Shown here: positions 55,651 through 64,000 of the stretch, piece by piece
How positions within the stretch are numbered: position 1 is the stretch's first letter
Layout of the letters: every line of letters begins with the position of its first letter
Source: Microcyclospora pomicola
Lineage: Eukaryota; Ascomycota; Dothideomycetes; Capnodiales
Direction of reading: 5' to 3'
DNA length: 64,000 nucleotides
NCBI GenBank assembly: GCA_002786065.1
Contig: NHNY01000003.1
Location: 248,001 to 312,000, forward strand
Program-made: the position numbers and the translations under genes
Notes under the pieces: generated by a model
The model's input: the letters and a program-made list of their open reading frames with translations, nothing else
Databases searched by the model: none
What the model was told of the DNA's origin: nothing

Positions 55651-56138
55651 CACGTCGCCGGCCTGTTCACACGACTTGCGCTGCCATAGCGACAGGAGTC
55701 GTGCTCGCTCGACACCTTGCTCGCCAACCTTCACCCACCCAACCGACCGCGGTCACAGCTAGCCTTGCCGGCACGACATTGCATCCTGTCCTCGCTACAT
55801 CTGCCGAGTACGACCTCCGACTCACTTCCTGACACTCGTCGGACAATCTTACGACTCAGATCAGTACCTGACCCAGCTCGGCATCCACCTGGCGATCTGC
55901 TTTGCGATCGTCGTCTCATTGGTCGCATCCTCGAGGCCGATCTTCACATGCTTAATCGTGCACATTTCGCGACCTCAACTTCTTGTCTCGGTGCACATTA
56001 CGGCTGTGCGAGCGCAATCTTTACGCTTGATCGAGCACGATCATATCACACGCGACTCCGTCCTCACCACCGTCTAGAGTACGGACAGATCAACACCATC
56101 ACCGACGACACGCTCTACAGCGCGTCAGGTCAGAGAGT

Positions 56139-57860
56139 ATGGCCGGCGTTGCTACCAATGCTGTGAGGTCCAACTCCATCTACTCCAGCAGAGCATACCC
56201 GAACCCTGGCGCCTCACCTCCTGCTCCCACCTTCCGCTCCGACATGTTCGCGCCCATGAACGGCCACCCCTCCCTCACTTCGCCGAAATCCGACCGCTTC
56301 AATGCCAACAGCGCGAGACCTATCCCCTTCTTCACCGCCAGCACCTCCGATCCGGCCGCGCACAGCTTCGACATCCGTCCCGCCCCAGCCATCGTCATCC
56401 GTCGGCTGGCCCGAAACATTGGAGAGGAAGCGCTGGGCAGCATGTTGATCTTCGCGGGCGATCTGATCGACACCGAATTCATCCGATCGCCGTACCCCGA
56501 AGATCAAGGCTATGCGACAGCAGTCGCGCGATTCAAGTCACAAGCTGGAGCTCTGGAGGCGCAGCAGAAGCTGCATGGGAAGCAGAACACGACCAAGGAG
56601 GCCAGCATGATCGTGGAAGTGCATAGCGGCAGCATGGCGGGTCAGTTCGAACGTCGCGCGACTATTGACATCTCCGCCACCCGAACACAGTCCAGCTCGA
56701 CATCTTCAGGGACCTCTTCCGGTGGAATCTCCAGTCGATCACGTTTCGGCAGCACCTTCCAACCCAGCGAGAAGATGTCCTTGTCAGAAATGACGAACAC
56801 CACCTCCGGCGGCAGCGACAGCTTTCCTGTCCCCGAGAACAGCACACATTTCCAGAACCTGTTCTCTCCACAATCACCGCTGGCGAATGGCTCGGAAGAC
56901 CGTCACCGCATCACAGGGAAATCGATCATCAACGACGACACGGTCGATGACGAGACCGGCGACCTCCTCAAGGATCCGGTCGCATACGCCAAGAGTGGCC
57001 AGCAGATGAACGGCCGGCGTCAAACAAACCCGCAGATCCCCGTCACTCGATTCGGGAGTCTCTCACTGAGCACAAGCAACGGCGATGGGACTGCCACTGG
57101 GATTGCGTCGCCTGCCACTGTCGGCTATACCTCACCACGTGCGATGAGCTCGGTACAGTCTCCTGCTTCCGCAATCTCGCCTGGCGCGCCGGGTGCGAAT
57201 GGGTTCCCACTTGGCTTCTCACGGCCACAGTATCCTCCGGTCAACCCTGCCGATCAAAACCCACCTTGCAACACACTGTACGTGGGCAACCTGCCCATCG
57301 ACACCTCGGAAGAAGAACTGAAGCAACTCTTCGTCAAACAGCGCGGGTACAAGCGTCTGTGCTTCCGCACCAAGCAAAATGGACCCATGTGCTTTGTCGA
57401 GTTCGAAGACGTGGCGTACGCGACTAAAGCCCTCAACGAGCTGTACGGACATCCTCTGCATAACAGCGTCAAGGGCGGGATCCGACTCAGCTTCTCCAAG
57501 AACCCTCTTGGCGTGCGCTCTGGTCAATCCAACGTCATCGGACACAGCGCGGTCATGCCACCACACGCGATGGCCCCAGGTGGATACAGCGGCTTACTCC
57601 CCGGCGCAAACTTCAGCACTGTATCAGGACCTCCGCCAGGTCTGGTGGCGCCTCCAGGCGTGCTCTCTTTCCGCTCCGCACCACCTGCAGGAATGGACAG
57701 CATGTTCACCAACCCCTTTTCCATGCCCGTGCAAGATTTCGCCGGTCAAATGAGCTCGCGCGTGGCGGATCTCATGCCCGCAGGATCGCACGCTGGTGGG
57801 ATGTATCCTGGCCGCGACACCCGTGAGGCCTCCTACACAGATTACATGCTCGGGCGCTGA
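56139..57860 (+). CDS. WHI3: RNA-binding cell-cycle regulator WHI3
   Basis: Single exon of 573 residues. The C-terminal RRM at about residues 379-455 is very close to the Whi3 family: [37 protein letters not shown], and [17 protein letters not shown]. An earlier RRM-like segment ([38 protein letters not shown]) lies near 82-165. The rest is Ser-, Pro-, Asn- and Gly-rich and disordered; unlike yeast Whi3 it lacks a long polyglutamine tract. Whi3 proteins bind GCAU-containing mRNAs such as CLN3 and control cell size, polarity and memory of pheromone. The leader is unusually long. Confidence 0.93.
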   Translation: MAGVATNAVRSNSIYSSRAYPNPGASPPAPTFRSDMFAPMNGHPSLTSPKSDRFNANSARPIPFFTASTSDPAAHSFDIRPAPAIVIRRLARNIGEEALGSMLIFAGDLIDTEFIRSPYPEDQGYATAVARFKSQAGALEAQQKLHGKQNTTKEASMIVEVHSGSMAGQFERRATIDISATRTQSSSTSSGTSSGGISSRSRFGSTFQPSEKMSLSEMTNTTSGGSDSFPVPENSTHFQNLFSPQSPLANGSEDRHRITGKSIINDDTVDDETGDLLKDPVAYAKSGQQMNGRRQTNPQIPVTRFGSLSLSTSNGDGTATGIASPATVGYTSPRAMSSVQSPASAISPGAPGANGFPLGFSRPQYPPVNPADQNPPCNTLYVGNLPIDTSEEELKQLFVKQRGYKRLCFRTKQNGPMCFVEFEDVAYATKALNELYGHPLHNSVKGGIRLSFSKNPLGVRSGQSNVIGHSAVMPPHAMAPGGYSGLLPGANFSTVSGPPPGLVAPPGVLSFRSAPPAGMDSMFTNPFSMPVQDFAGQMSSRVADLMPAGSHAGGMYPGRDTREASYTDYMLGR

Positions 57861-58267
57861 AAGCCATGCTTTTCTTCTTCCTGTTTCATACATTTCACAC
57901 CTTAGCGACTCGTCGCATCCCCGCTCTTATCGACGACCTCGGCACGAATATCACGCAGGCGTTTGGTTTCGTTTGGTCTGTTTGCTGTAGCAGGGCTTTT
58001 TATCGCGTTCATGTTTTGATCCACGACCAGGCGCACTATACCAAGGATGAGCATCATCGGCTCGCATATACAATGGACGGCGCACGAACTTAGACGGCGT
58101 CCTTGATCTCTTTTGGAGTTAGTCATTGAGATTTGGAGGGCATCATCGAGGACTCGGCCTGCTGTTCGCATCGTTTCTCTTCATCATCGTCGCTACGACC
58201 GTCAACACACCAGCATCTGGACAGTTGGAACACTGTCTTTCACAGTTGTCATTGATCCGCCGTACGC

Positions 58268-58759
58268 ATGCTACCCACAATAGTCCTTCCCGCCAGCTGC
58301 AGGCATTGCTCGCACCATTATCCTCGTCATCGGATGTTGCCAGCAGAAGCACCAATACCGAGCCAGCCTGCGCACGAACAGGCTAGTTCTGCTGCACACC
58401 TCACTGCACATCTTTCTTGCGCAAGGCTTCCTCCGATTGGACGCATGACCTGGCGCTCAAGCGGTCCACGCGCTCCGCCTCTGCACAGTACGCGCCACGC
58501 TATCCTTACTGGCACTTCCCATCACATCACATTTCTGTGTTACAACAGCGCATGTCGCTATACCTGGTCCCATCCACGCCATCTCAACTCGCATCTCGTC
58601 ACATTCCATCAATCATACCCATCTCGTCCGGCCGCGCCATCGCTCGGCATCACCGATATCTGCTGTTGCAATTCTTGCCACTCGCAGCTTCTTGCTACCC
58701 GCCTTTATAGTCTCCAATACATCATGTTCCTCGCCGATCACGCACCGACCACATCATGA
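58268..58759 (+). CDS. Doubtful open frame with a C2H2-like motif
   Basis: ATG-started frame of 163 residues, rich in His, Ser, Pro and Ala. Near residue 91 it matches a C2H2 zinc-finger spacing: C-x4-C-x3-W-x5-L-x2-H-x4-H (CYNSACRYTWSHPRHLNSH, then H). Both the bulky residue and the Leu fall at the expected places. The surrounding composition looks random and no second finger is seen, so this may be chance in a region that would be the 3' UTR of WHI3. Confidence 0.18.
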   Translation: MLPTIVLPASCRHCSHHYPRHRMLPAEAPIPSQPAHEQASSAAHLTAHLSCARLPPIGRMTWRSSGPRAPPLHSTRHAILTGTSHHITFLCYNSACRYTWSHPRHLNSHLVTFHQSYPSRPAAPSLGITDICCCNSCHSQLLATRLYSLQYIMFLADHAPTTS

Positions 58760-59310
58760 GATTCCCCCACCCATTTCGACGCGCGTTTCGCACTTACGGC
58801 CTCAAAGCAGCGGCGGAGGAGAATGAGAAGAAACCCCGGATTTATGGAGAGGTCTATCTGCGATCTTCGATCTTGCCAGGCGTCATTACTCCCGACCGAC
58901 GCTCACATCACCTTTTACTCGCTCTTCTCTTCTCAGTCTCCGTGTTCTTGCTACTTCCTTCCCCTTGCTATTCTATAGGAACTTGGTATGTCTTCTTCAT
59001 TACCACTCAATAGCGTCACAAAACGGTTAAGAGGGATGTTGGGATGGGATGGCCTTGCAATGCACTGCACTGCACTACACAGGACAGGCTCATGGACATG
59101 GTACGGATAGGATAGGGAAGGATACAACTCGGCCCATTGTTAGGTATCGGAGCAGAGTCGGCACATGGACATTTTACCGATGGTGTTCTGGGCGCTTTTT
59201 GGTCTTGTGGGGGGTTCCCACTGGTTCTTTGTCTTTTGGTTGCGGGAGATATCTCATGGCATGTCACGTCCATATCATATCGGATCCTGTTCGTCTCGTC
59301 TCAATACCCT

Positions 59311-59375
59311 CATCATAACTTTACTGTTACTTCATCATAACATTACTGTGACTTCATCATCATTTCCCGCTACTT
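59311..59375. repeat. 22-bp tandem repeat
   Basis: Two units of 22 bp, 20 of 22 bases alike (catcataactttactgttac and catcataacattactgtgac, each with tt to follow), then a diverged third. Confidence 0.75.
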
Positions 59376-59994
59376 CGTCGTGATCTACCTTAGGTATCGT
59401 ACCGTGAGCGGATGACCTACCTCACCCACCCATCCTACATCCACTAACTCAACCCTTCATATCACCCCTTCCCTCCGGCTCCATCCATAACTTGGCAGCT
59501 TGACAGGTAAGGTCTATCACAAGACCAGGACGTCCCTTCACAAAATCACCGCCCCTCCCTGCCTCCCGCCTCCATCTCTTGAGTCATGCGGATCATCCCA
59601 TCACCTCTACGTTGCTGCTGAGAACATTGATGTGTTTTGAGTGACTTATGGAGTGTACAGCAGCAGGGAAGAGGTCGAACGGAGTGAGGAGCGGTGGGGA
59701 ACGTGGATGGATGGGTGGGTGGGCGGACGATCTGTTACGATGGCAATGACGATGATCAGGACGATGGCTACGACGGAGGTAGACACAGTCGTACGAATGG
59801 GAACTGACGGGAACATTCCTTGCGCTTTTCCGACGGACCCGTCGTGGGTCGAAAGGGGACACTCGATGGTCTGAACACACCTCCTTGCTGCATTGACAGG
59901 AGACGCGGTAGTAGAGCTAGCTAGCTACTGAGTCCAGGATATACCACCACTTGAGCCTTCTTGACCTGATTTCCGCCCCCTGGGCACACACAAT

Positions 59995-61737
59995 CTAAAC
60001 CTTCAAATCCTCATCGCGCACCCCCTGCAGCACCGCCTCGTACTTCTGCAGGGCAGGCGCGACGTCCTCAGCGAGGACCTCGTCGACGATCTCCGGGCAG
60101 CGGCCGATGAAGGTGGCCGGGTCGGTCAGGGCGTCGAGCTCGGCGAGGACGGGGCCGAAGAAGGCGGTGCGCTTGATGCGGTCGAGCAGGTCGTTGGCTT
60201 TGCCTTCTTGCTTGACGACGGCGCCGGCTTGGTGGGAGAGGACGCTGCAGATGAAAGAGGTTAGGAGGGGTGTTGGGGGTTGTTGTTGGGAAATTAGGAG
60301 GAAGACGTACCGGATCTCCTCGTGCGTGTCTTGGCGCGAGTGGCCTTTGTCGACCATGGCCATGATGACGTTCTCGGTCGCCATGAAGGGGAGCTCGAGG
60401 TCGATGCGCTGCTTGATGATGGCTTTGTTGACGACGAGGCCGGAGGAGACGTTGTTGAGCTGGGGAATGGGGTTAGCGCTGTACAGATCAAGCGGAAGAG
60501 GGTTTTGGTGGAATGTAACCAGCAACTCACCAAAATCAGGCAGGCGTCTGCGCAGAGGAAGGACTCCGGGAGAGTCAGGCGGCGGATGGCCGAGTCATCC
60601 AGACTGCGCTCCAGCCACTGCGACTTGAATGTCTGCTCGGCGGCGGCACTGAACGTGCTCAGCTCGCGTCCCAACGAACACAGCCGCTCCGAACGCATGG
60701 GGTTGCGCTTGTACGCCATCGCACTCGAGCCAATCTGGTCGGCTTCGAACGGCTCCTCGAGTTCCTTGAACATAGCCAGGTGGCGAATGTCGCCACCGAT
60801 CCGCTCACACGTGCATCCCAAAGAGCTCAGCGCGTGGATCACGTCGACGTCGATTTTCCGCGAGTAGGTCTGCGTGGTGGAGCGGGTGGCGGCCTTGAAG
60901 CCGGCCTTCTTCGTCACAAGCGCATCCAGCTGCTTGACTTTGGCATGGTCGCCCTTGAAGATGGCCAGGAAACTGGCTTGCGTGCCGGTCGTACCCTTGA
61001 CACCGCGGAATTTGGTCAGGAGTCGCTCGTTGACCGATTCCAGGTTGTGCAGGTCATCCAGCAGGTCGGTAATCCAAATCGTGGCACGCTTGCCGACCGT
61101 GACGAGCTGCGCGGCTTGACCGTGAGTGTAGCCAAGACATGGCAGATCGCGGTACTCGGCGGCGAACTTGCTTAGGCGTTGGATGACGCCGGCAAGCTTT
61201 GGCAAGAGAAGCTTGAGCGCTTCGTGGAGGAAGATCTGTGCCACCCATCAGTCTTACCATAGAAAGTACCGCAACCTCCCCGACTTACCAAATCGGCGTT
61301 ATCCGTTACGTAGCTTGACTCATATGTTAGCAAAGCTGATCTCGTTCTACTAAATCAGCTGGATCAGAAAGAACTCACCAAGACGTAGCACCCCAATGGA
61401 TGATCCCCGCCGCGGCCGGCGCGACCAGTCCATAGGTATGCACATGTGCCATCACATCATGCCGCCTCTTCTTCTCCTCGACCGCCGCCGTCTCGAACTC
61501 ATAGTCCTGGATCGTGACATGGTCCCGGAGCTGCTGGATCGCCTCGGCTGAAATGTCGAGTCCGAGTTCCTGTTCCGACTCGGCGAGGTGAACCCACAGC
61601 TCACGCCAAGTGCTGAAGCGGTGGCGCGGCGAGAAGATGTACTTCATCTCCGTCGAGCAGTAGCGCGAGTTCAGAGGGTTCTGGTACGTGTCGAGCTGCG
61701 CATTGACGGCAGACTGGGGCGGTTTGGGGCCCGACAT
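59995..61737 (-). CDS. ADE13: Adenylosuccinate lyase
   Basis: Five exons: 61737-61379, 61313-61289 (25 nt), 61235-60531, 60459-60311 and 60244-59995, giving 495 residues with agreeing phases. The second exon encodes only C-YVTDNADL, the link between the GATS motif at the end of exon 1 (GIIHWGATS) and [11 protein letters not shown]. The fumarate-lyase signature [14 protein letters not shown] and the upstream YTHGQAAQ (catalytic His region) are present. The enzyme cleaves SAICAR and adenylosuccinate in purine synthesis. Yeast Ade13 has 482 residues, so the length is normal. It converges on WHI3. Confidence 0.95.
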
Positions 61738-62429
61738 GGTGTCTACTGGAGTGGTGGCTATGATCTTTTGGAGTACTGCTTGTATGCTCGACACAGCGTA
61801 TTATCGACTGAGCACCTCTGTTCCTTGAAATTCGTCGCGGCTGGTTTCTCTTCCTTCGATTGGGATCCGGATACTACTGAGTTTGGCTTGTCCTGGAAAA
61901 GATAAATTCTTGAGCACGAGATCGGAGACCAAGGACTTTTGAATGGCGCCTCACAAATAGTCCAACTAAGCTAGACTGTTCTGTGATTTTCCTCGAAAGC
62001 TTGACACAGTTGTAGAGAGTGCCCTCGCGATTTGTCCGAGTATTTTGTGATACGGGATATACAGAATGTTTCTCTATTGCACGGAGTTGAAGTCCAATGC
62101 ACAGATTTTCTCAAAGTTTGGTCCGAGACATGTAAGTAGTGGGGTGGAGGGGTACGTTCTACCACATTCATCTCATACAACTGTGACTTACATTGGCAGT
62201 GCACTGCAGCCGTTCTTTGACATTGTGTTGCGAGGGTGGTGCTATATAAGATCATACATAGTATAGTTCCGGTAGATTGTTCCCACGAGTGTCATAAGAT
62301 CTGTGCCCAACACAAAACATGAAACGCCAATGCTTGAAACACCTTCCATCTCACGTTACTTAATAACCCGAACGCCTCCGCTAAATCACGAAACAATGCC
62401 TTGAGAGTATCCCAAATTCACAAATATGT
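61738..62429. other. Intergenic region
   Basis: 0.7 kb upstream of ADE13 and downstream of MET30/sconB. It is AT-richer than the genes. No coding structure seen. Confidence 0.5.
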
Positions 62430-64000
62430 TCAAGGCGCGATATCACCAAAAACAAGCATCCGAACTTCGCAATCCTCACTGCCGCTTGCCATCCGGCTGT
62501 CGCTCAACCAAGCACATGTCACTGGCGCTTGATGGCCAGTAAACGTTCGTTCGCACTTTCCAGTTCGCGGGTCCCAGACCTTCATCATACGATCCTCGGC
62601 ACCAGAGACCAGACGCAGGTGATCGGCCGCCAAAGCCCATATACCTTCCACGTGTCCAAAGAAGGTTCTCACGCAAGCCTGAGCACGAGGCAGATGCGAA
62701 TTAGTAAGAGGATCGGTCGGAAGCATGACAAAATCGTGGGAGAAACCTGGTGCAGTCGTTGCCGGCTCTTTCGGCGGTTGAGGGGACGGTTCCGTAGCGA
62801 AGTGCACATCCCATAGACGTATGGTAGAGTCCAGCGCACCGGTAAAGATATATCGAGGCGGGGCAGACCGGTCAGTATCTTGCGGCCAAAATGGCTGGGA
62901 GAGTCCAGGAGTCTCGCGGTGATGATTGATCACAGTCGAGCTAACACTGCTTGCATCATCATCTTTATCACTTGCGATAGCATCATCAAGCTCAAATTCG
63001 ACAGGCATTGGGACCACCTGCTGTACTTGGCCGACGTGACCTTCAAAAGATCTGATGCATTCCCGAGTGTCCAGATCCCAGAGTTTGACAGATAGATCAT
63101 CGGAGGCGGAGAAAAGTGTTCGAGAGGCGGCATCAACTTTGACGCAGTTGACCCAGTCTGTGTGGCCTCGTAGTAAGAATGTCTGCTTGGTTTCGGAGTC
63201 CCATACCCGAATCGTCCTATCCATAGAGCCGGAAGCTACATAACGTCCGGAGAAGTGAAGAGATAGGATGCCGTCGGTGTGGGCATTGAAAGTCCGCAGA
63301 CATTGCCCAGTGCGCCAATTCCACAATCGCAGCGTGTTGTCCAAGCTGCCTGTCATAAGCTTAGTATCATCAAATTGGAGGCACCTAACACCACTGTTAT
63401 GCCCACTGAGCGTTCGTAACTCCTCTCCTGTGTTAACATCCCAGATTTTGACTGTGGCATCGTATGACCCAGATGCCAGAATGTTATCATCAAACTGAAC
63501 ACACATCACACCGTTGGTGTGGCCTTTGAAGACTTTGGTGCTACAGCGGCCGTACTTCCAAGCGGTCCCGACCTTGAATCTATCCTTGTATATGTCCTTC
63601 CAAGGCCGTTTTGCAGGCGGAAAGAAGGAGTCAGAAGCATCAATCAGAGTCCCGTCAGATTTCGGAAACGAGGTGCATTGCCGCTTGACAGACTCTGGGG
63701 ATGGTAAACCGCTGTCCATACTGCGTTTCCTCGGACCGATCTCCAGAACATGGCTGTGCTCTTCATGGGGATCCGCCACCAGGGACGTCTCTTCTATAGG
63801 CGTAACCTCTGGAGACCCTTCGTTGTTACCTCTGCCTGTCGCTCTCAGCTGAATTTGTCTCTTTTCAATTCGGAGTCGCTTTCTCTCGAGTAATGGCAGT
63901 CCCCATCCACATTTGGTACATTTCCTATCGATGTGTTGCTCGCACATTTTATGCCACACCACATCGTCGTCGGCGAGGCTACGCCATCTTTGGCTGACTT
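62430..64000 (-). CDS. sconB: F-box/WD40 sulphur regulator MET30/sconB, 3' part
   Basis: Truncated at the window edge; the visible frame gives 522 codons before the stop and its start codon lies outside. It opens in the end of the F-box ([18 protein letters not shown]), then the family's Cys-containing link ([16 protein letters not shown]), an acidic/basic spacer, and seven WD40 repeats, for example [48 protein letters not shown] and [14 protein letters not shown]. The fifth repeat has a ~60-residue insert rich in Asp and Ser. MET30/sconB is the SCF adaptor that ubiquitinates the sulphur regulator MET4/CYS3. No intron is visible in this part. Confidence 0.93.
   Translation of the reverse strand, partial: VSQRWRSLADDDVVWHKMCEQHIDRKCTKCGWGLPLLERKRLRIEKRQIQLRATGRGNNEGSPEVTPIEETSLVADPHEEHSHVLEIGPRKRSMDSGLPSPESVKRQCTSFPKSDGTLIDASDSFFPPAKRPWKDIYKDRFKVGTAWKYGRCSTKVFKGHTNGVMCVQFDDNILASGSYDATVKIWDVNTGEELRTLSGHNSGVRCLQFDDTKLMTGSLDNTLRLWNWRTGQCLRTFNAHTDGILSLHFSGRYVASGSMDRTIRVWDSETKQTFLLRGHTDWVNCVKVDAASRTLFSASDDLSVKLWDLDTRECIRSFEGHVGQVQQVVPMPVEFELDDAIASDKDDDASSVSSTVINHHRETPGLSQPFWPQDTDRSAPPRYIFTGALDSTIRLWDVHFATEPSPQPPKEPATTAPGFSHDFVMLPTDPLTNSHLPRAQACVRTFFGHVEGIWALAADHLRLVSGAEDRMMKVWDPRTGKCERTFTGHQAPVTCAWLSDSRMASGSEDCEVRMLVFGDIAP

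Larger units (their letters stand above)
52276..56138. other. Long gene-poor region and WHI3 leader
   Basis: 3.9 kb with no supported gene. ACCTACC repeats lie near 53161-53186, and a dyad near 53260-53286 has arms ATACACCG and CGGTGTAT around a 7-nt loop. Frames such as 54521-55015 and 54651-55145 lack domains. From about 55490 the plus strand is strongly pyrimidine-rich (tctcttgctctcctgcacac and similar), which suits a long 5' leader of WHI3. Confidence 0.5.
57861..59994. other. Intergenic region between converging WHI3 and ADE13
   Basis: 2.1 kb. It holds a doubtful C2H2-like frame (58268-58759) and a small 22-bp tandem repeat (59311-59375). Otherwise no structure was seen. Confidence 0.5.

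Noticed and set aside
1-64000. tRNA genes, retroelements, DNA transposons, CRISPR arrays, secondary-metabolite clusters
   Set aside because: I looked for their hallmark motifs and gene sets by eye and found none.

Overview
The window is nuclear DNA of a filamentous ascomycete (Pezizomycotina), probably a dothideomycete; the class is an inference. The evidence is short GT...AG introns of about 44-190 nt (mostly 50-60), some with CTNAC-like branch sites, intergenic gaps of roughly 0.2-4 kb, and many clear fungal orthologues: CTI6, SPT8, WHI3, EMC1, RSR1, MET30/sconB, CBR1 and a Hrr1/ZNFX1-type helicase. I saw no tRNA, rRNA, CRISPR array, retroelement or whole DNA transposon. Splice models were made by eye. 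Each summed exon length is divisible by three and each model stays open, but none is backed by transcripts.

Left part (1-24 kb). This holds a HAL/SAT4-type kinase; a two-exon orphan gene; a membrane protein ending in a spermidine-synthase-like fold, divergent from a haspin-like kinase; the mRNA export adaptor YRA1/Mlo3 (six exons); NADH-cytochrome b5 reductase; the PHD-finger Rpd3-complex subunit CTI6; a cytoplasmic-type L-asparaginase; a short HET-ankyrin reading frame; and the Ras-like bud-site GTPase RSR1, whose model needs a 10-nt microexon.

Middle (25-43 kb). EMC1, an SDR oxidoreductase, an eleven-exon MFS sugar transporter and the Tudor-SN nuclease SND1 all lie on the plus strand. They are followed by three tandem minus-strand BTB paralogues with conserved exon borders and cysteine-rich C-termini. 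A diverged tandem repeat of about 95 bp lies between the second and third paralogues.

Right part (43-64 kb). SPT8 (SAGA) diverges from an F-box protein. After these come a ZNFX1/Hrr1-like helicase, a 3.9-kb gene-poor stretch that includes the long leader of WHI3, WHI3 itself, adenylosuccinate lyase (five exons, one of 25 nt) and the 3' part of MET30/sconB, which runs off the window.

Most genes are housekeeping and do not form an operon or biosynthetic cluster. Themes recur: chromatin (CTI6, SPT8, haspin), RNA fate (YRA1, SND1, Hrr1-like helicase, WHI3) and ubiquitin adaptors (three BTB, F-box, MET30). The least ordinary parts are the BTB/Cys-rich cluster with its repeat, the RSR1 microexon, the orphan gene at 5.4-6.1 kb and the HET-ankyrin fragment.
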